Below are positions 8,336 through 16,506 of a stretch of 64,000 nt of DNA, one piece after another. The notes beneath the pieces were generated by a model. It was not told where the DNA came from. It saw only the letters and a list, made by a program, of their open reading frames with translations, and searched no databases. The stretch comes from Sphingomonadales bacterium Ga0077559 (GTDB lineage Bacteria; Pseudomonadota; Alphaproteobacteria; Sphingomonadales; Sphingomonadaceae). Position 1 is the first letter of the stretch. Each line of letters opens with the position of its first letter. The DNA is taken from assembly GCA_001464315.1 (NCBI GenBank), contig LNFK01000062.1:1-64000 (forward strand), read 5' to 3'. The translations under genes were made by a program, and so were the position numbers.

Positions 8336-9832
8336 ATGACGTCTGACTTGCCAGTATTTCCGATCGATCACTTGCCCTTGTTCGGGGCGGCAACCGCGCC
8401 TGCGCTTATCATCCGTGACAAGGTCTTTAACTACGAGGAGTTAAATCTCCGTATCGGTCGGCTTGCGGCTTGGTTGGCAGCTCAAGAATTTACACGGGGC
8501 GACCGTGTGGCGACGTGGTTGGGCAAGGGCGAGATTGCTTGCTTGATGCCTTTGGCGGCGGTCCGCGCGGGGTTAGTGCATGTACCTATTAACCCGCTGC
8601 TCAAGGCAGCACAGGTTGCGCATATAATGACGGATAGCAGCGCACGGCTTTTGATTACGAATGTGGCGCGGGCGGGCGACATTGCGTTCGCTGACGAGAA
8701 AATGGTGCTTACAGTCTTGGATGATTCCGATGCACCCGCAATTCCGCCCCTCCCGGTCACCACCAACCCCGATACCCTCGCTGCGATCCTTTACACTAGC
8801 GGCTCCACCGGTCGCCCCAAAGGCGTCATGCTCTCCCACGCCAACCTCGCGCTTGGCGCGGTCAGCGTAGCCCAGTACTTAAAACTCCGTCCGGACGATA
8901 AAAACCTCGCCGTCCTGCCTCTGAGCTTCGACTATGGCCAAAACCAACTGCTCTCGACATGGCGCGCAGGCGGCTGCGTGGTACCGCTCGACTATCTCAC
9001 CCCGCGCGATGTGATCAAGGCGTGCGTCAAGCACAACATCACAACCCTTGCCGCTGTGCCGCCTCTATGGGTGCAATTGGCCGAGCAGTACTGGCCCGCC
9101 GAAGCCACCGAAAACATGCGGCGCCTAACCAATTCAGGGGGGGCGCTCACGCCAAGCCTTGTAAAAATGCTGCGCAGCATTTTTCGCAAAAAAACCGATA
9201 TTTTTGCGATGTACGGTCTGACCGAGGCGTTCCGCTCGACCTATCTCGATCCAGCGTTGATCGACGGCAACCCGACCAGCATGGGGCGGGGCATTCCCTT
9301 CGCTGAAATCATGGTTGTCGCCCCCAACGGCAGCGAAGCAGCGCCCGACGAACCCGGCGAACTTGTTCATGCCGGGCCTTTGGTCGCACAAGGCTATTGG
9401 CAGGACGAGGCCCGCACCGCCGAACGTTTCAAAGCCGCACCAGCTTTTTCCCAATATGGTGGCCTAGCCGTCTGGTCAGGCGATACCGTCCGCCGCGACG
9501 CCGATGGCCTTCTCTATTTTGTCGGCCGCGACGACGCGATGATCAAAACCAGCGGCAACCGAGTCTCCCCCACCGAAATCGAAGAAGCTGCTGTCGAAAG
9601 CGGGCTGGTCGCCGAAGCCTGCGCGCTCGGACGCAAGGACGAACGGCTTGGGGCAGCAATCATCCTGTTCGTGCGCGGCAGCGGCGATGACGAGGGTCTG
9701 AAGGCGCATTTGAAGGCGACGCTGCCCAACTTCATGCAACCTGCCGAGGTAATTTGGCTCGAAGCGTTTCCGAAGAGCGCAAATGGCAAGCTCGACCGGA
9801 ATGTTTTGGCGGAGATCTTGAGCGAAGCTTAA
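8336..9832 (+). CDS. Acyl-CoA ligase (AMP-forming), exosortase A system-associated
   Basis: 498 residues, ANL superfamily. The P-loop-like AMP motif is ILYTSGSTGRPKGVMLSH, followed by the A5-type AMYGLTEAFRSTYLDP, the A7 Asp in WSGDTVRRDADG, the hinge region GRDDAMIKTSGNRVSP, and the catalytic Lys in FPKSANGKLDRN. It activates a carboxylate as an acyl-adenylate, probably for transfer to CoA or the nearby ACP. It is divergent from FemAB-ACP-hydrolases and followed by the PLP decarboxylase, the standard exosortase-A ensemble. The natural acid is unknown. Confidence 0.9.
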   Translation: MTSDLPVFPIDHLPLFGAATAPALIIRDKVFNYEELNLRIGRLAAWLAAQEFTRGDRVATWLGKGEIACLMPLAAVRAGLVHVPINPLLKAAQVAHIMTDSSARLLITNVARAGDIAFADEKMVLTVLDDSDAPAIPPLPVTTNPDTLAAILYTSGSTGRPKGVMLSHANLALGAVSVAQYLKLRPDDKNLAVLPLSFDYGQNQLLSTWRAGGCVVPLDYLTPRDVIKACVKHNITTLAAVPPLWVQLAEQYWPAEATENMRRLTNSGGALTPSLVKMLRSIFRKKTDIFAMYGLTEAFRSTYLDPALIDGNPTSMGRGIPFAEIMVVAPNGSEAAPDEPGELVHAGPLVAQGYWQDEARTAERFKAAPAFSQYGGLAVWSGDTVRRDADGLLYFVGRDDAMIKTSGNRVSPTEIEEAAVESGLVAEACALGRKDERLGAAIILFVRGSGDDEGLKAHLKATLPNFMQPAEVIWLEAFPKSANGKLDRNVLAEILSEA

Positions 9833-10068
9833 AAGCCGTCAACGCTCGCCCAGGCACATATGAAATTCGAAAGCATATAGCTGTGGATTTGGTAGTTTTG
9901 ACCGTCCGCACTCAACCGGCTTCACGATTTGCAGACACTGCAACGGCAAGCCTGGTGAGCCATTCGAAGTGTATTGGCAGGAATACGTCAAATCGATGGG
10001 AATCAGAGTTTCAGTATGCCAGCTTTTCGCCTTGGTTATCGAAAGCTTTACCCAATTCGCCTAAACAC
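9833..10068 (+). other. Intergenic stretch with a short cryptic open frame
   Basis: 236 bp between ligase and decarboxylase. A frame is open from 9864 to the TAA at 10062-10064 (66 codons, no ATG at its beginning). It contains FTICRHCNGKPGE and EVYWQEYVKSMG, a protein-like composition with a CxxC. It may be a gene remnant or chance. The decarboxylase frame is also open through this stretch, but its translation does not resemble the family. Confidence 0.3.
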
Positions 10069-11301
10069 ATGCCGATGAAGGCAACCGGACCAATCCCCGC
10101 TGGCTACAGCAGCATTAACGGCGAACTCGCGATCGGCGGGGTGACAGCGTCTGCGCTGGTCGAGCGGGCGGGCGACACGCCGTTGTTTGTCTATTCCTCC
10201 GACCATTTGCGCCAACGAGTTGCGGACCTGCGTGGTGCCATGCCGCAACGGCTCGCCATCCATTATGCGATGAAGGGCAATCCCTTTCCGGCGGTGCTGG
10301 AATATATGAATGGACTGGTCGACGGATTTGATGTCGCGTCGGGCGGTGAACTCGAACTGGCGCTAGCTGCTGGTGTTGAGCCAAGCCTTATCAGTTTTGC
10401 CGGACCCGGCAAGCGCGACCGCGAGCTTGAGAGGGCGATATCGCTTGGCGTGACGCTTAACAGCGAAAGTGAAGGCGAGGTTGAGCGTGCAGTCGCTATC
10501 GGCGCAAAGCTGGGTATCACGCCGCGTTTGGCGGTCCGGGTGAACCCGAGTTTCGACCTCAAAGGGTCCGGCATGAAAATGGGCGGCGGGGCCAAGCAGT
10601 TTGGCGTCGATGCCGAGCGGGTGCCTACTTTGGTCAAGCGCATCATTGTGGCGGGTGCCAAATGGCGGGGCTTTCATATTTATGCCGGAAGTCAGGCGCT
10701 GTCAGCCGACGCCATCATTGCGATGCAGGTGCAGACATTGGCTTTGGTTGTGGAGCTGACCGCTGCGATTGGTGAGTCCCCGCCGCATGTCAATTTGGGA
10801 GGGGGATTTGGCATTCCCTATTTCCCGGGCGACGAACCGGTCGATATCAAAGCCGTTGGCGCTGCGCTCGGTGATGCGTTCGACGCGCTACCGGTAAGCC
10901 TGACCGACACCAATTTCTGCATCGAACTTGGACGTTATCTCGTGGGCGAGGCAGGGGTCTACTTGACCCGCATCGTCGACCGCAAGATAAGCCATGGCGA
11001 GGTCTTTCTCATTACCGATGGAGGGCTTCATCACCAACTTGCGGCCAGCGGCAATTTCGGCACCGTCATTCGCCGCAATTATCCTGTGGCGATTGCCAAC
11101 AAGTTTGGCGCCGAACCGGAAGAAGTTGCTTCAATTGTTGGTTGCCTATGCACGCCGCTAGACAAATTGTCCGACCAGGCGCATTTGCCGCGCGCTGATG
11201 TTGGCGATCTGGTCGCGGTATTCTGTGCCGGAGCCTATGGAGCGAGCGCCAGCCCTGCCAATTTCTTGGGGCAGGGGTCAGCCAAGGAAATGCTGATTTA
11301 G
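10069..11301 (+). CDS. PLP-dependent decarboxylase, exosortase A system-associated
   Basis: 410 residues, fold type III (DAP/ornithine decarboxylase family). The Schiff-base Lys is in IHYAMKGNPFPAVL; the glycine-rich phosphate site is HVNLGGGFGIPYF; C-terminal residues around VGCLCTPLDKL and GDLVAVFCAGAYGAS complete the family pattern. The start was set at 10069 (MPMKAT) because the family fold begins shortly after; the frame extends upstream into the ligase gene but that part is not family-like. In exosortase-A loci this enzyme probably supplies an amine for decoration of the exopolymer; the exact amino acid substrate is not known. Its stop abuts the stop of the convergent zinc-finger gene. 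Confidence 0.88.
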   Translation: MPMKATGPIPAGYSSINGELAIGGVTASALVERAGDTPLFVYSSDHLRQRVADLRGAMPQRLAIHYAMKGNPFPAVLEYMNGLVDGFDVASGGELELALAAGVEPSLISFAGPGKRDRELERAISLGVTLNSESEGEVERAVAIGAKLGITPRLAVRVNPSFDLKGSGMKMGGGAKQFGVDAERVPTLVKRIIVAGAKWRGFHIYAGSQALSADAIIAMQVQTLALVVELTAAIGESPPHVNLGGGFGIPYFPGDEPVDIKAVGAALGDAFDALPVSLTDTNFCIELGRYLVGEAGVYLTRIVDRKISHGEVFLITDGGLHHQLAASGNFGTVIRRNYPVAIANKFGAEPEEVASIVGCLCTPLDKLSDQAHLPRADVGDLVAVFCAGAYGASASPANFLGQGSAKEMLI

Positions 11302-11496
11302 TTAACCCTTGCCGTTATCCGCAGCCCCGCCAACGAGCACAAAACGCCGGTCACAATAGCCGCAGTCAACATAGCCTTTTTCATCAATCTGCAACCAGAC
11401 CTTCGGATGACCTAACGCCGCCGGAATGTCGCCGCTTCCATCGCAGGCGATGCGGGGTTCACGTACGCGGATGGTTTCGGGTTCGAATTTGCTCAT
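11302..11496 (-). CDS. zf-CHCC zinc-finger domain protein
   Basis: 64 residues. Pattern: IACDGSG, then GHPKVWLQI and VDCGYCDRRFVLV, giving the Cys-His-Cys-Cys zinc ligands of the zf-CHCC family related to the NDUFS6 subunit of mitochondrial complex I. Stand-alone copies are conserved in alphaproteobacteria, where a link to complex I assembly is suspected but not settled. It is convergent with and immediately adjacent to the decarboxylase; the start Met lies 39 bp after the preceding DUF4402 gene on the same strand. Confidence 0.85.
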   Translation of the reverse strand: MSKFEPETIRVREPRIACDGSGDIPAALGHPKVWLQIDEKGYVDCGYCDRRFVLVGGAADNGKG

Positions 11497-11535
11497 TCGG
11501 CGCGCTTAGCAAAGCGTGGCACCGCCCGCAACGGC

Positions 11536-12084
11536 TCAGAAATAGTTGAGCGTAATGTTCCAGGTCCCGGTATATTTGCCAGGAGCCTGGTTGGCGCCGA
11601 CATCGAGCGTCGCGCCGACTGGAAAAGCGAATACGCCGGTCGCCGAGTTTATGCGGAAACGCTGGGGTGTAGTCGTCAGCACAGCGGTTGGCGTGCTGCC
11701 CAACACAAATGTATGAACGCGCATGGGCACACCGGGACCTGTAATAAAGATGCTGTTCGCACCCAGCGATACATCGACGCGCTGGTTATTCGTGCCGCGT
11801 CCGGCAAAGCTTGCAGGTTTGTGGCCGCCGCCATTGGCCAGGATAGCGCCGCCCGTTCTCGTTCTCGTGCCGTCCGGGGCAACGGTAACAGTACCTGCGG
11901 TTGTTCCACGAATAACGTTTCCGAAATCGAGATTGTCATCGATGACAAAGGACAGCGGGCGAACGATGGTGATCTCGGCGGTTGCGATCTCTGTATCGGC
12001 CATTACTGGTACGGCGACGAAGGCCGCAGCAAGCGCCATGCCGGTACCCCGAACGATCCAGTTTCTGTATTTTGCCCCACGCAT
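11536..12084 (-). CDS. Secreted DUF4402 protein, copy 1
   Basis: 182 residues. A long Sec signal peptide (hydrophobic GTGMALAAAFVAVPVMA, cleavage before DTEIATA) is followed by a DUF4402 beta-sandwich: ITIVRPLSFVIDDNLDFGNVIRG at the start, a conserved GGAILAN, and the C-terminal GKYTGTWNITLNYF. DUF4402 proteins resemble pilin- or adhesin-like subunits and are usually found in tandem or near chaperone-usher genes; none are seen here. Tandem with the copy at 12140, with which it shares the first codons (MRGA) and overall domain plan. Function unknown. Confidence 0.82.
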   Translation of the reverse strand: MRGAKYRNWIVRGTGMALAAAFVAVPVMADTEIATAEITIVRPLSFVIDDNLDFGNVIRGTTAGTVTVAPDGTRTRTGGAILANGGGHKPASFAGRGTNNQRVDVSLGANSIFITGPGVPMRVHTFVLGSTPTAVLTTTPQRFRINSATGVFAFPVGATLDVGANQAPGKYTGTWNITLNYF

Positions 12085-12139
12085 TTGATCGGCGCTATAC
12101 GAACCATGTTAAGATGGGTTTAATTAACGCTGGGGCGGT

Positions 12140-12682
12140 TCATAAATAATCAAGCGTTGCGTCAAAAGTTCCTGAATATAGACCTGCAGGCTGGTTGGCG
12201 CCGACCGATAGTCGGCCGCCGACCCGAAACCAGAAAACCCCGTTAAGCGGCTGGATAATGTAGTTCGGCGAAGCGCCGAGCTGCAATAAAGTACCTTGTG
12301 GGTCAATGGTCCAGTTGTCGACCCTCATCGTCGGGCCTGGGCCCGTTAGCAGAATGTTGTTGGGCGTAATCCGGATGCGGACGCGCTGCAATACTGTGCC
12401 CATTCCGGCAAAGCGCGCGGATTGGTGGTCGTTGCCGACAAGAATTGCCCCGCCCGTGGAGGTGCGGACGCCCAAGGGTGTCAGCGTTACCGTCGAAGCT
12501 GTATTGCTGGGAATGATACTGCCGAAATCAAGGTGATCGACTTCGATAAAGGATAAAGGACGGACGATAGCTATTTGTGCATCGCCCGCCATGGTTTCGG
12601 CGTGCGCTGTCGGCGACAGCATTGCCGTCAAAGCCACACCCAAAGCTAGTTTAGCCGCCGAAAGAGATGGTGCCCCACGCAT
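12140..12682 (-). CDS. Secreted DUF4402 protein, copy 2
   Basis: 180 residues, paralogue of the downstream gene at 11536. Signal peptide ALGVALTAMLSPTAHA, then the mature domain: IAIVRPLSFIEVDHLDFGSI, GGAILVGN, QRVRIRITPNNILLTGPG and the terminal GLYSGTFDATLDYL. Shared positions with copy 1 (IVRPLSF, LDFG.I, GGAIL, the PG.YSGT ending) show recent or maintained duplication. The gap between the two genes is 55 bp, consistent with one transcript. Probably extracytoplasmic structural subunits. Confidence 0.82.
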   Translation of the reverse strand: MRGAPSLSAAKLALGVALTAMLSPTAHAETMAGDAQIAIVRPLSFIEVDHLDFGSIIPSNTASTVTLTPLGVRTSTGGAILVGNDHQSARFAGMGTVLQRVRIRITPNNILLTGPGPTMRVDNWTIDPQGTLLQLGASPNYIIQPLNGVFWFRVGGRLSVGANQPAGLYSGTFDATLDYL

Positions 12683-12815
12683 TCATTTCGCCATAGCTCT
12701 TGCGGCCATAAGAATTGGCAAGTGCTTTGGGTTAACGGAAAAGCTGAATTTGTTTACGCCTGTACGCAACCAAGGATGAATTGCACGCGCCGACCCGCTC
12801 GGCTATCGAATCGCG

Positions 12816-13733
12816 ATGTCCGATCAAGCCATCACCATTCGCAATCTTTCCAAAACCTATGCAGGCGGCAAACGCGCGCTTGATGACGTCAGCTTTGATG
12901 TGGCGCAGGGCTCTATTTTCGGCCTGCTCGGCCCCAATGGGGCGGGCAAATCGACCTTGATCAACATCTTGTCGGGTATGGTGATGAAGACCAGCGGACA
13001 GGCGGTAATCTGGGGTTTTGACATTGACGCCAACCCACGCAACGCCAAGGCGTCGATTGGCATCGTCCCACAGGAAATCGTGTTCGATCCGTTTTTCACC
13101 CCGCTCGAAACACTCGAGTTAGTCGCCGGTCTTTATGGTGTACCGAAAGCGAAGCGGCGTTCGATGGAATTGCTCCGCGCCGTGCGCCTTGAAGATAAGG
13201 CAAATGCTTATGCGCGCACCTTGTCAGGGGGAATGAAACGCCGTTTGCTCGTTGCAAAGGCAATGGTGCATTCACCGCCGGTGATCGTTCTCGACGAACC
13301 GACCGCGGGCGTTGATATCGAACTCCGCCAGCAATTGTGGGAGTATGTCGGCGAACTCAACCGGCAGGGTGTGACCGTGGTGCTGACCACGCACTATCTC
13401 GAAGAGGCCGAACAATTGTGCGACCGAATCGCGATTATCAATCATGGGAAATTGATCGCCAACAAGCCAACACGCGAACTGGTTGGCATGGCACGCGAAA
13501 AGGCGGTGGTGCTGACGCTTGACCGCGATGTGAGCGAGGCGCCAGTGCACGCTGCTTTCGAGAAATCGGAACTTGTTGGGGACCGGGTGGTCGAGATTAC
13601 CTATAACAAAGACCGGATGAACGCGGGTGAAGTGCTGGCCGCGATGCAGGGCCTCGGACTCGGCATTGTTGACGTGACGACCAAGGAAGCCGACCTTGAA
13701 GACGTGTTCCTCCGCCTGACGAGTAATCAATGA
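12816..13733 (+). CDS. ABC transporter ATP-binding protein (ABC-2 type)
   Basis: 305 residues. Walker A in GLLGPNGAGKST, Q-loop in VPQEIVFDP, signature TLSGGMKRRL, Walker B VIVLDEPTAGVD and the switch His in VLTTHYLEEAE. The DrrA/CcmA-like C-terminal extension (about 225-305) is typical of ATPases that work with ABC-2 permeases. No permease gene lies next to it; the gene instead overlaps nadB by ATGA. The partner is therefore elsewhere and the cargo unknown. Confidence 0.9.
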   Translation: MSDQAITIRNLSKTYAGGKRALDDVSFDVAQGSIFGLLGPNGAGKSTLINILSGMVMKTSGQAVIWGFDIDANPRNAKASIGIVPQEIVFDPFFTPLETLELVAGLYGVPKAKRRSMELLRAVRLEDKANAYARTLSGGMKRRLLVAKAMVHSPPVIVLDEPTAGVDIELRQQLWEYVGELNRQGVTVVLTTHYLEEAEQLCDRIAIINHGKLIANKPTRELVGMAREKAVVLTLDRDVSEAPVHAAFEKSELVGDRVVEITYNKDRMNAGEVLAAMQGLGLGIVDVTTKEADLEDVFLRLTSNQ

Positions 13734-15307
13734 TGGAAGCAGATGTCCTTATCATCGGCTCTGGCGCTGCGGGTCTTACTGCGGCGTTGCAACTGGCGAC
13801 CACCAAGAAAATCATGGTGCTGGCCAAGGGCTCGCTATCCGACGGTGCGACCGCATGGGCACAGGGCGGGATTGCTGCGGTTCTTGAGCCGGGTGACAAG
13901 TTCGAAAATCATATCGAAGACACAATGGTTGCAGGCGCTGGGCTCAACAATCGCGCAACAGTCGAATTCGTGATCGAAAACGCGCCCGAAGCTATCGAGC
14001 GGCTGGCAAAGCTGGGGGTACCGTTCAATCTGGAAGGCAATGACTGGCACCTAACGCGCGAAGGCGGGCACAGCCATCGCCGCATCGTTCATGTCGATGA
14101 CGCGACCGGCTGGGCCGTACAGCAGGCGCTAGAGGCAGCAGCGAAGGCAAATCCGAATATCATATTGGTCCCCGACATGGTCGCCATCGACCTCATAATG
14201 GGACGTCATCAGGAGCGTTTTTCAACGTCGGGACGCATCCACGGGGTGTATGCGCTCAATCGTCAGACGGGGAAGGTTGAAACTTTCACCGCGCGCGCGA
14301 CGATACTGGCGACCGGCGGGGCAGGGCGGACCTATTTATATTCGACCGCGCCGCGCGGCGCGACCGGTGACGGCATCGCGATGGCATGGCGGGCGCGATG
14401 CCGGATTTCCAATATGGAGTTCATGCAGTTCCACCCAACATGTTTGTATAATCTTGAGGTCAAGAATTTCCTAATTACCGAGGCCGTGCGCGGCGAGGGC
14501 GGGATATTGACCAACCCCAAGACCGGACATCGCTATATGCCGGACTATGATCCGCGCGCCGAACTAGCTCCCCGCGATATCGTCGCGCGCGCCAATGATG
14601 CCGAAATCAAGCGCGATGGTCTGGATTATGTCCATTTGGACATTAGCCACAAACCTGCAGAATTTGTGAAAGAGCATTTTCCGAATATCTACGAAAAGCT
14701 GATCGGCCTGGGCATCGATATCACCAAAGAGCCGATCCCTGTCGTGCCTGCGCAGCATTATACGTGCGGCGGCGTGCTCGTCGATCTCGATGGCCGCACC
14801 GATGCACCAGGATTATATGCGGCGGGTGAGGTCACGCAGAGCGGCCTGCACGGCGCGAACAGGCTGGCATCGAATTCGCTGCTCGAGTGTTTTGTATTCG
14901 GCGATGCCTGCGCCGCGCATATCGAAGCGAATTGGGACCGTTTGCCGCCGCCGCCTGCGATTCGCCCGTGGGATGAAAGCCGTGTTACCGACAGCGACGA
15001 AGAAGTCGTCATCGCCCAATGCTGGCGCGAAATCCGGCAGTTCATGTGGAATTTCGTCGGCATCGTTCGCACCACCAAGCGCCTCGAACGCGCGCAGCAC
15101 CGCATCGACCTGCTCCGCCGCGAGGTCGAGGATTATTACAGCCACTTCCGCGTTACCCCTGACCTGATCGAACTGCGCAACCTGGTCGAAGTCGCCGACC
15201 TCATCATCCGCTCGGCCCTGTCGCGGCATGAAAGCCGCGGACTTCACTTCACCCTTGATTATCCGGAAACCAATGAGGAGGCGGTTGATACCGTGCTCGT
15301 GCCATGA
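13730..15307 (+). CDS. nadB: L-aspartate oxidase
   Basis: 525 residues, the usual length. FAD-binding VLIIGSGAAGLTAALQL at the N-terminus, then AWAQGGIAAV, HSHRRIVHVDDATG, ATGGAGRTY, a MEFMQFHPTCL substrate loop and GLHGANRLASNSLLE near the C-terminal FAD contacts. These match NadB of the succinate dehydrogenase flavoprotein family. It oxidises L-aspartate to iminoaspartate in de novo NAD synthesis. The start overlaps the stop of the ABC ATPase (ATGA), and its stop overlaps the following dipeptidase (ATGA). nadA and nadC are not in the window. Confidence 0.95.
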   Translation: MMEADVLIIGSGAAGLTAALQLATTKKIMVLAKGSLSDGATAWAQGGIAAVLEPGDKFENHIEDTMVAGAGLNNRATVEFVIENAPEAIERLAKLGVPFNLEGNDWHLTREGGHSHRRIVHVDDATGWAVQQALEAAAKANPNIILVPDMVAIDLIMGRHQERFSTSGRIHGVYALNRQTGKVETFTARATILATGGAGRTYLYSTAPRGATGDGIAMAWRARCRISNMEFMQFHPTCLYNLEVKNFLITEAVRGEGGILTNPKTGHRYMPDYDPRAELAPRDIVARANDAEIKRDGLDYVHLDISHKPAEFVKEHFPNIYEKLIGLGIDITKEPIPVVPAQHYTCGGVLVDLDGRTDAPGLYAAGEVTQSGLHGANRLASNSLLECFVFGDACAAHIEANWDRLPPPPAIRPWDESRVTDSDEEVVIAQCWREIRQFMWNFVGIVRTTKRLERAQHRIDLLRREVEDYYSHFRVTPDLIELRNLVEVADLIIRSALSRHESRGLHFTLDYPETNEEAVDTVLVP

Positions 15308-16506
15308 AGACTTTGATATCATTGTTTGCGTTGATTGCGCTCTCACCTGCTTATGCCACGACGCCTGAAGAAATTGCGCGCGAGGTGCTTTCAAAAATGC
15401 CGGTTATCGATGGCCATAATGACACGCCGCATCAGATTGCCGAGATATTTGCGCGCGATTTTTCGAAGTTCGATTTGAAGCGGCTTCCGCCTGAAATCCT
15501 GGCCAAAACGCACACCGATATTCCAACCGCGCGCGCCGGATTTCTTGGCGGACAATATTGGTCGGTCTATGTCGACGCGGCCCTACCCAAGCATGAGGCA
15601 GTGACAAGGACCATTCAGCAGATCGATGTCGTTCGTCAGATGATCGCGCGCTATCCTGAAGCCTTTGCTTACGCATCAACCGCCGCCGAAGTTGAATCTG
15701 CCATGAAAGGCGGCAAAATCGCTTCGCTGATCGGCATGGAAGGCGGACATTCGATCGGCGACTCGTTGGAAATCTTGCGCCAGACGCATGCGCTGGGTGC
15801 ACGGTACATGACTATCACGCATAGCCTGACCACCGACTGGGCGGATAGCGCGACCGATGCACCCAAACATGACGGCCTGTCGCCATTTGGATTCGAAGTC
15901 ATCGCTGAAATGAACCGGCTGGGTATGATTGTCGACCTAAGCCATGTGTCCGAGGCTACGATGTACGACGTGCTCGACAAAACGACAGCGCCTGTGCTGT
16001 TCACACACAGCAACACGCGCGCCGTTACCCCGCATCCCCGCAACGTCCCTGATACCGTGTTAAAGCGTTTGCCCGCCAATGGCGGCGTCGTAATGGTAAC
16101 CTTCGTGCCCGGATTTACCTCGGCAGAGCGCCGCGCATGGGAATATGAGCGGTCTGCCATTGCTGGCCGCGCCAAGACCGAATTTGGCGGAAATCCGGAT
16201 GGTGAAAAGGCAGCAGTTGCTGCTTGGATCGCTGCTAACCCTCAGCCCAAGGCGACCTTAAGCCAAGTCGCTGACCATATCGACCATGTCCGCAAGGTAG
16301 CGGGGATCGATCATGTTGGCATTGGGGGCGATTTTGGCGGTGTGGACGAATTGCCAGTAGGGCTTGAGAATGTGTCCACCTATCCAGCGCTGTTTGCCGA
16401 GCTGGTGAGTCGCGGATATTCAAAAACCGATCTTGCCAAAATTGCGCAGGGAAACGTGCTGCGCGTTATGCGCGGAACCGAAGCGGCCGCGGCAAGGCTT
16501 CGTTAG
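15304..16506 (+). CDS. Secreted membrane dipeptidase, peptidase M19
   Basis: 400 residues with a signal peptide (MKTLISLFALIALSPAYA). Zinc ligands and active-site residues of the renal dipeptidase family are visible: DGHNDTP near residue 38, MEGGHSIG, the DLSHVSE His, THSNTRAV, and GIGGDFGGVDELP. It hydrolyses dipeptides, possibly including D-amino acid-containing ones, in the periplasm. Translational coupling to nadB (ATGA) is probably operon economy rather than a pathway link. It converges with the M20 gene, overlapping by 4 bp. Confidence 0.92.
   Translation: MKTLISLFALIALSPAYATTPEEIAREVLSKMPVIDGHNDTPHQIAEIFARDFSKFDLKRLPPEILAKTHTDIPTARAGFLGGQYWSVYVDAALPKHEAVTRTIQQIDVVRQMIARYPEAFAYASTAAEVESAMKGGKIASLIGMEGGHSIGDSLEILRQTHALGARYMTITHSLTTDWADSATDAPKHDGLSPFGFEVIAEMNRLGMIVDLSHVSEATMYDVLDKTTAPVLFTHSNTRAVTPHPRNVPDTVLKRLPANGGVVMVTFVPGFTSAERRAWEYERSAIAGRAKTEFGGNPDGEKAAVAAWIAANPQPKATLSQVADHIDHVRKVAGIDHVGIGGDFGGVDELPVGLENVSTYPALFAELVSRGYSKTDLAKIAQGNVLRVMRGTEAAAARLR

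Noticed and set aside
9754-10068. N-terminal extension of the PLP decarboxylase frame
   Set aside because: It overlaps the ligase gene and does not resemble the family; the family fold begins after 10069.
11536-12682. PEP-CTERM sorting substrates of the nearby exosortase-associated genes
   Set aside because: Neither DUF4402 protein ends in a PEP motif, TM segment and Arg cluster.
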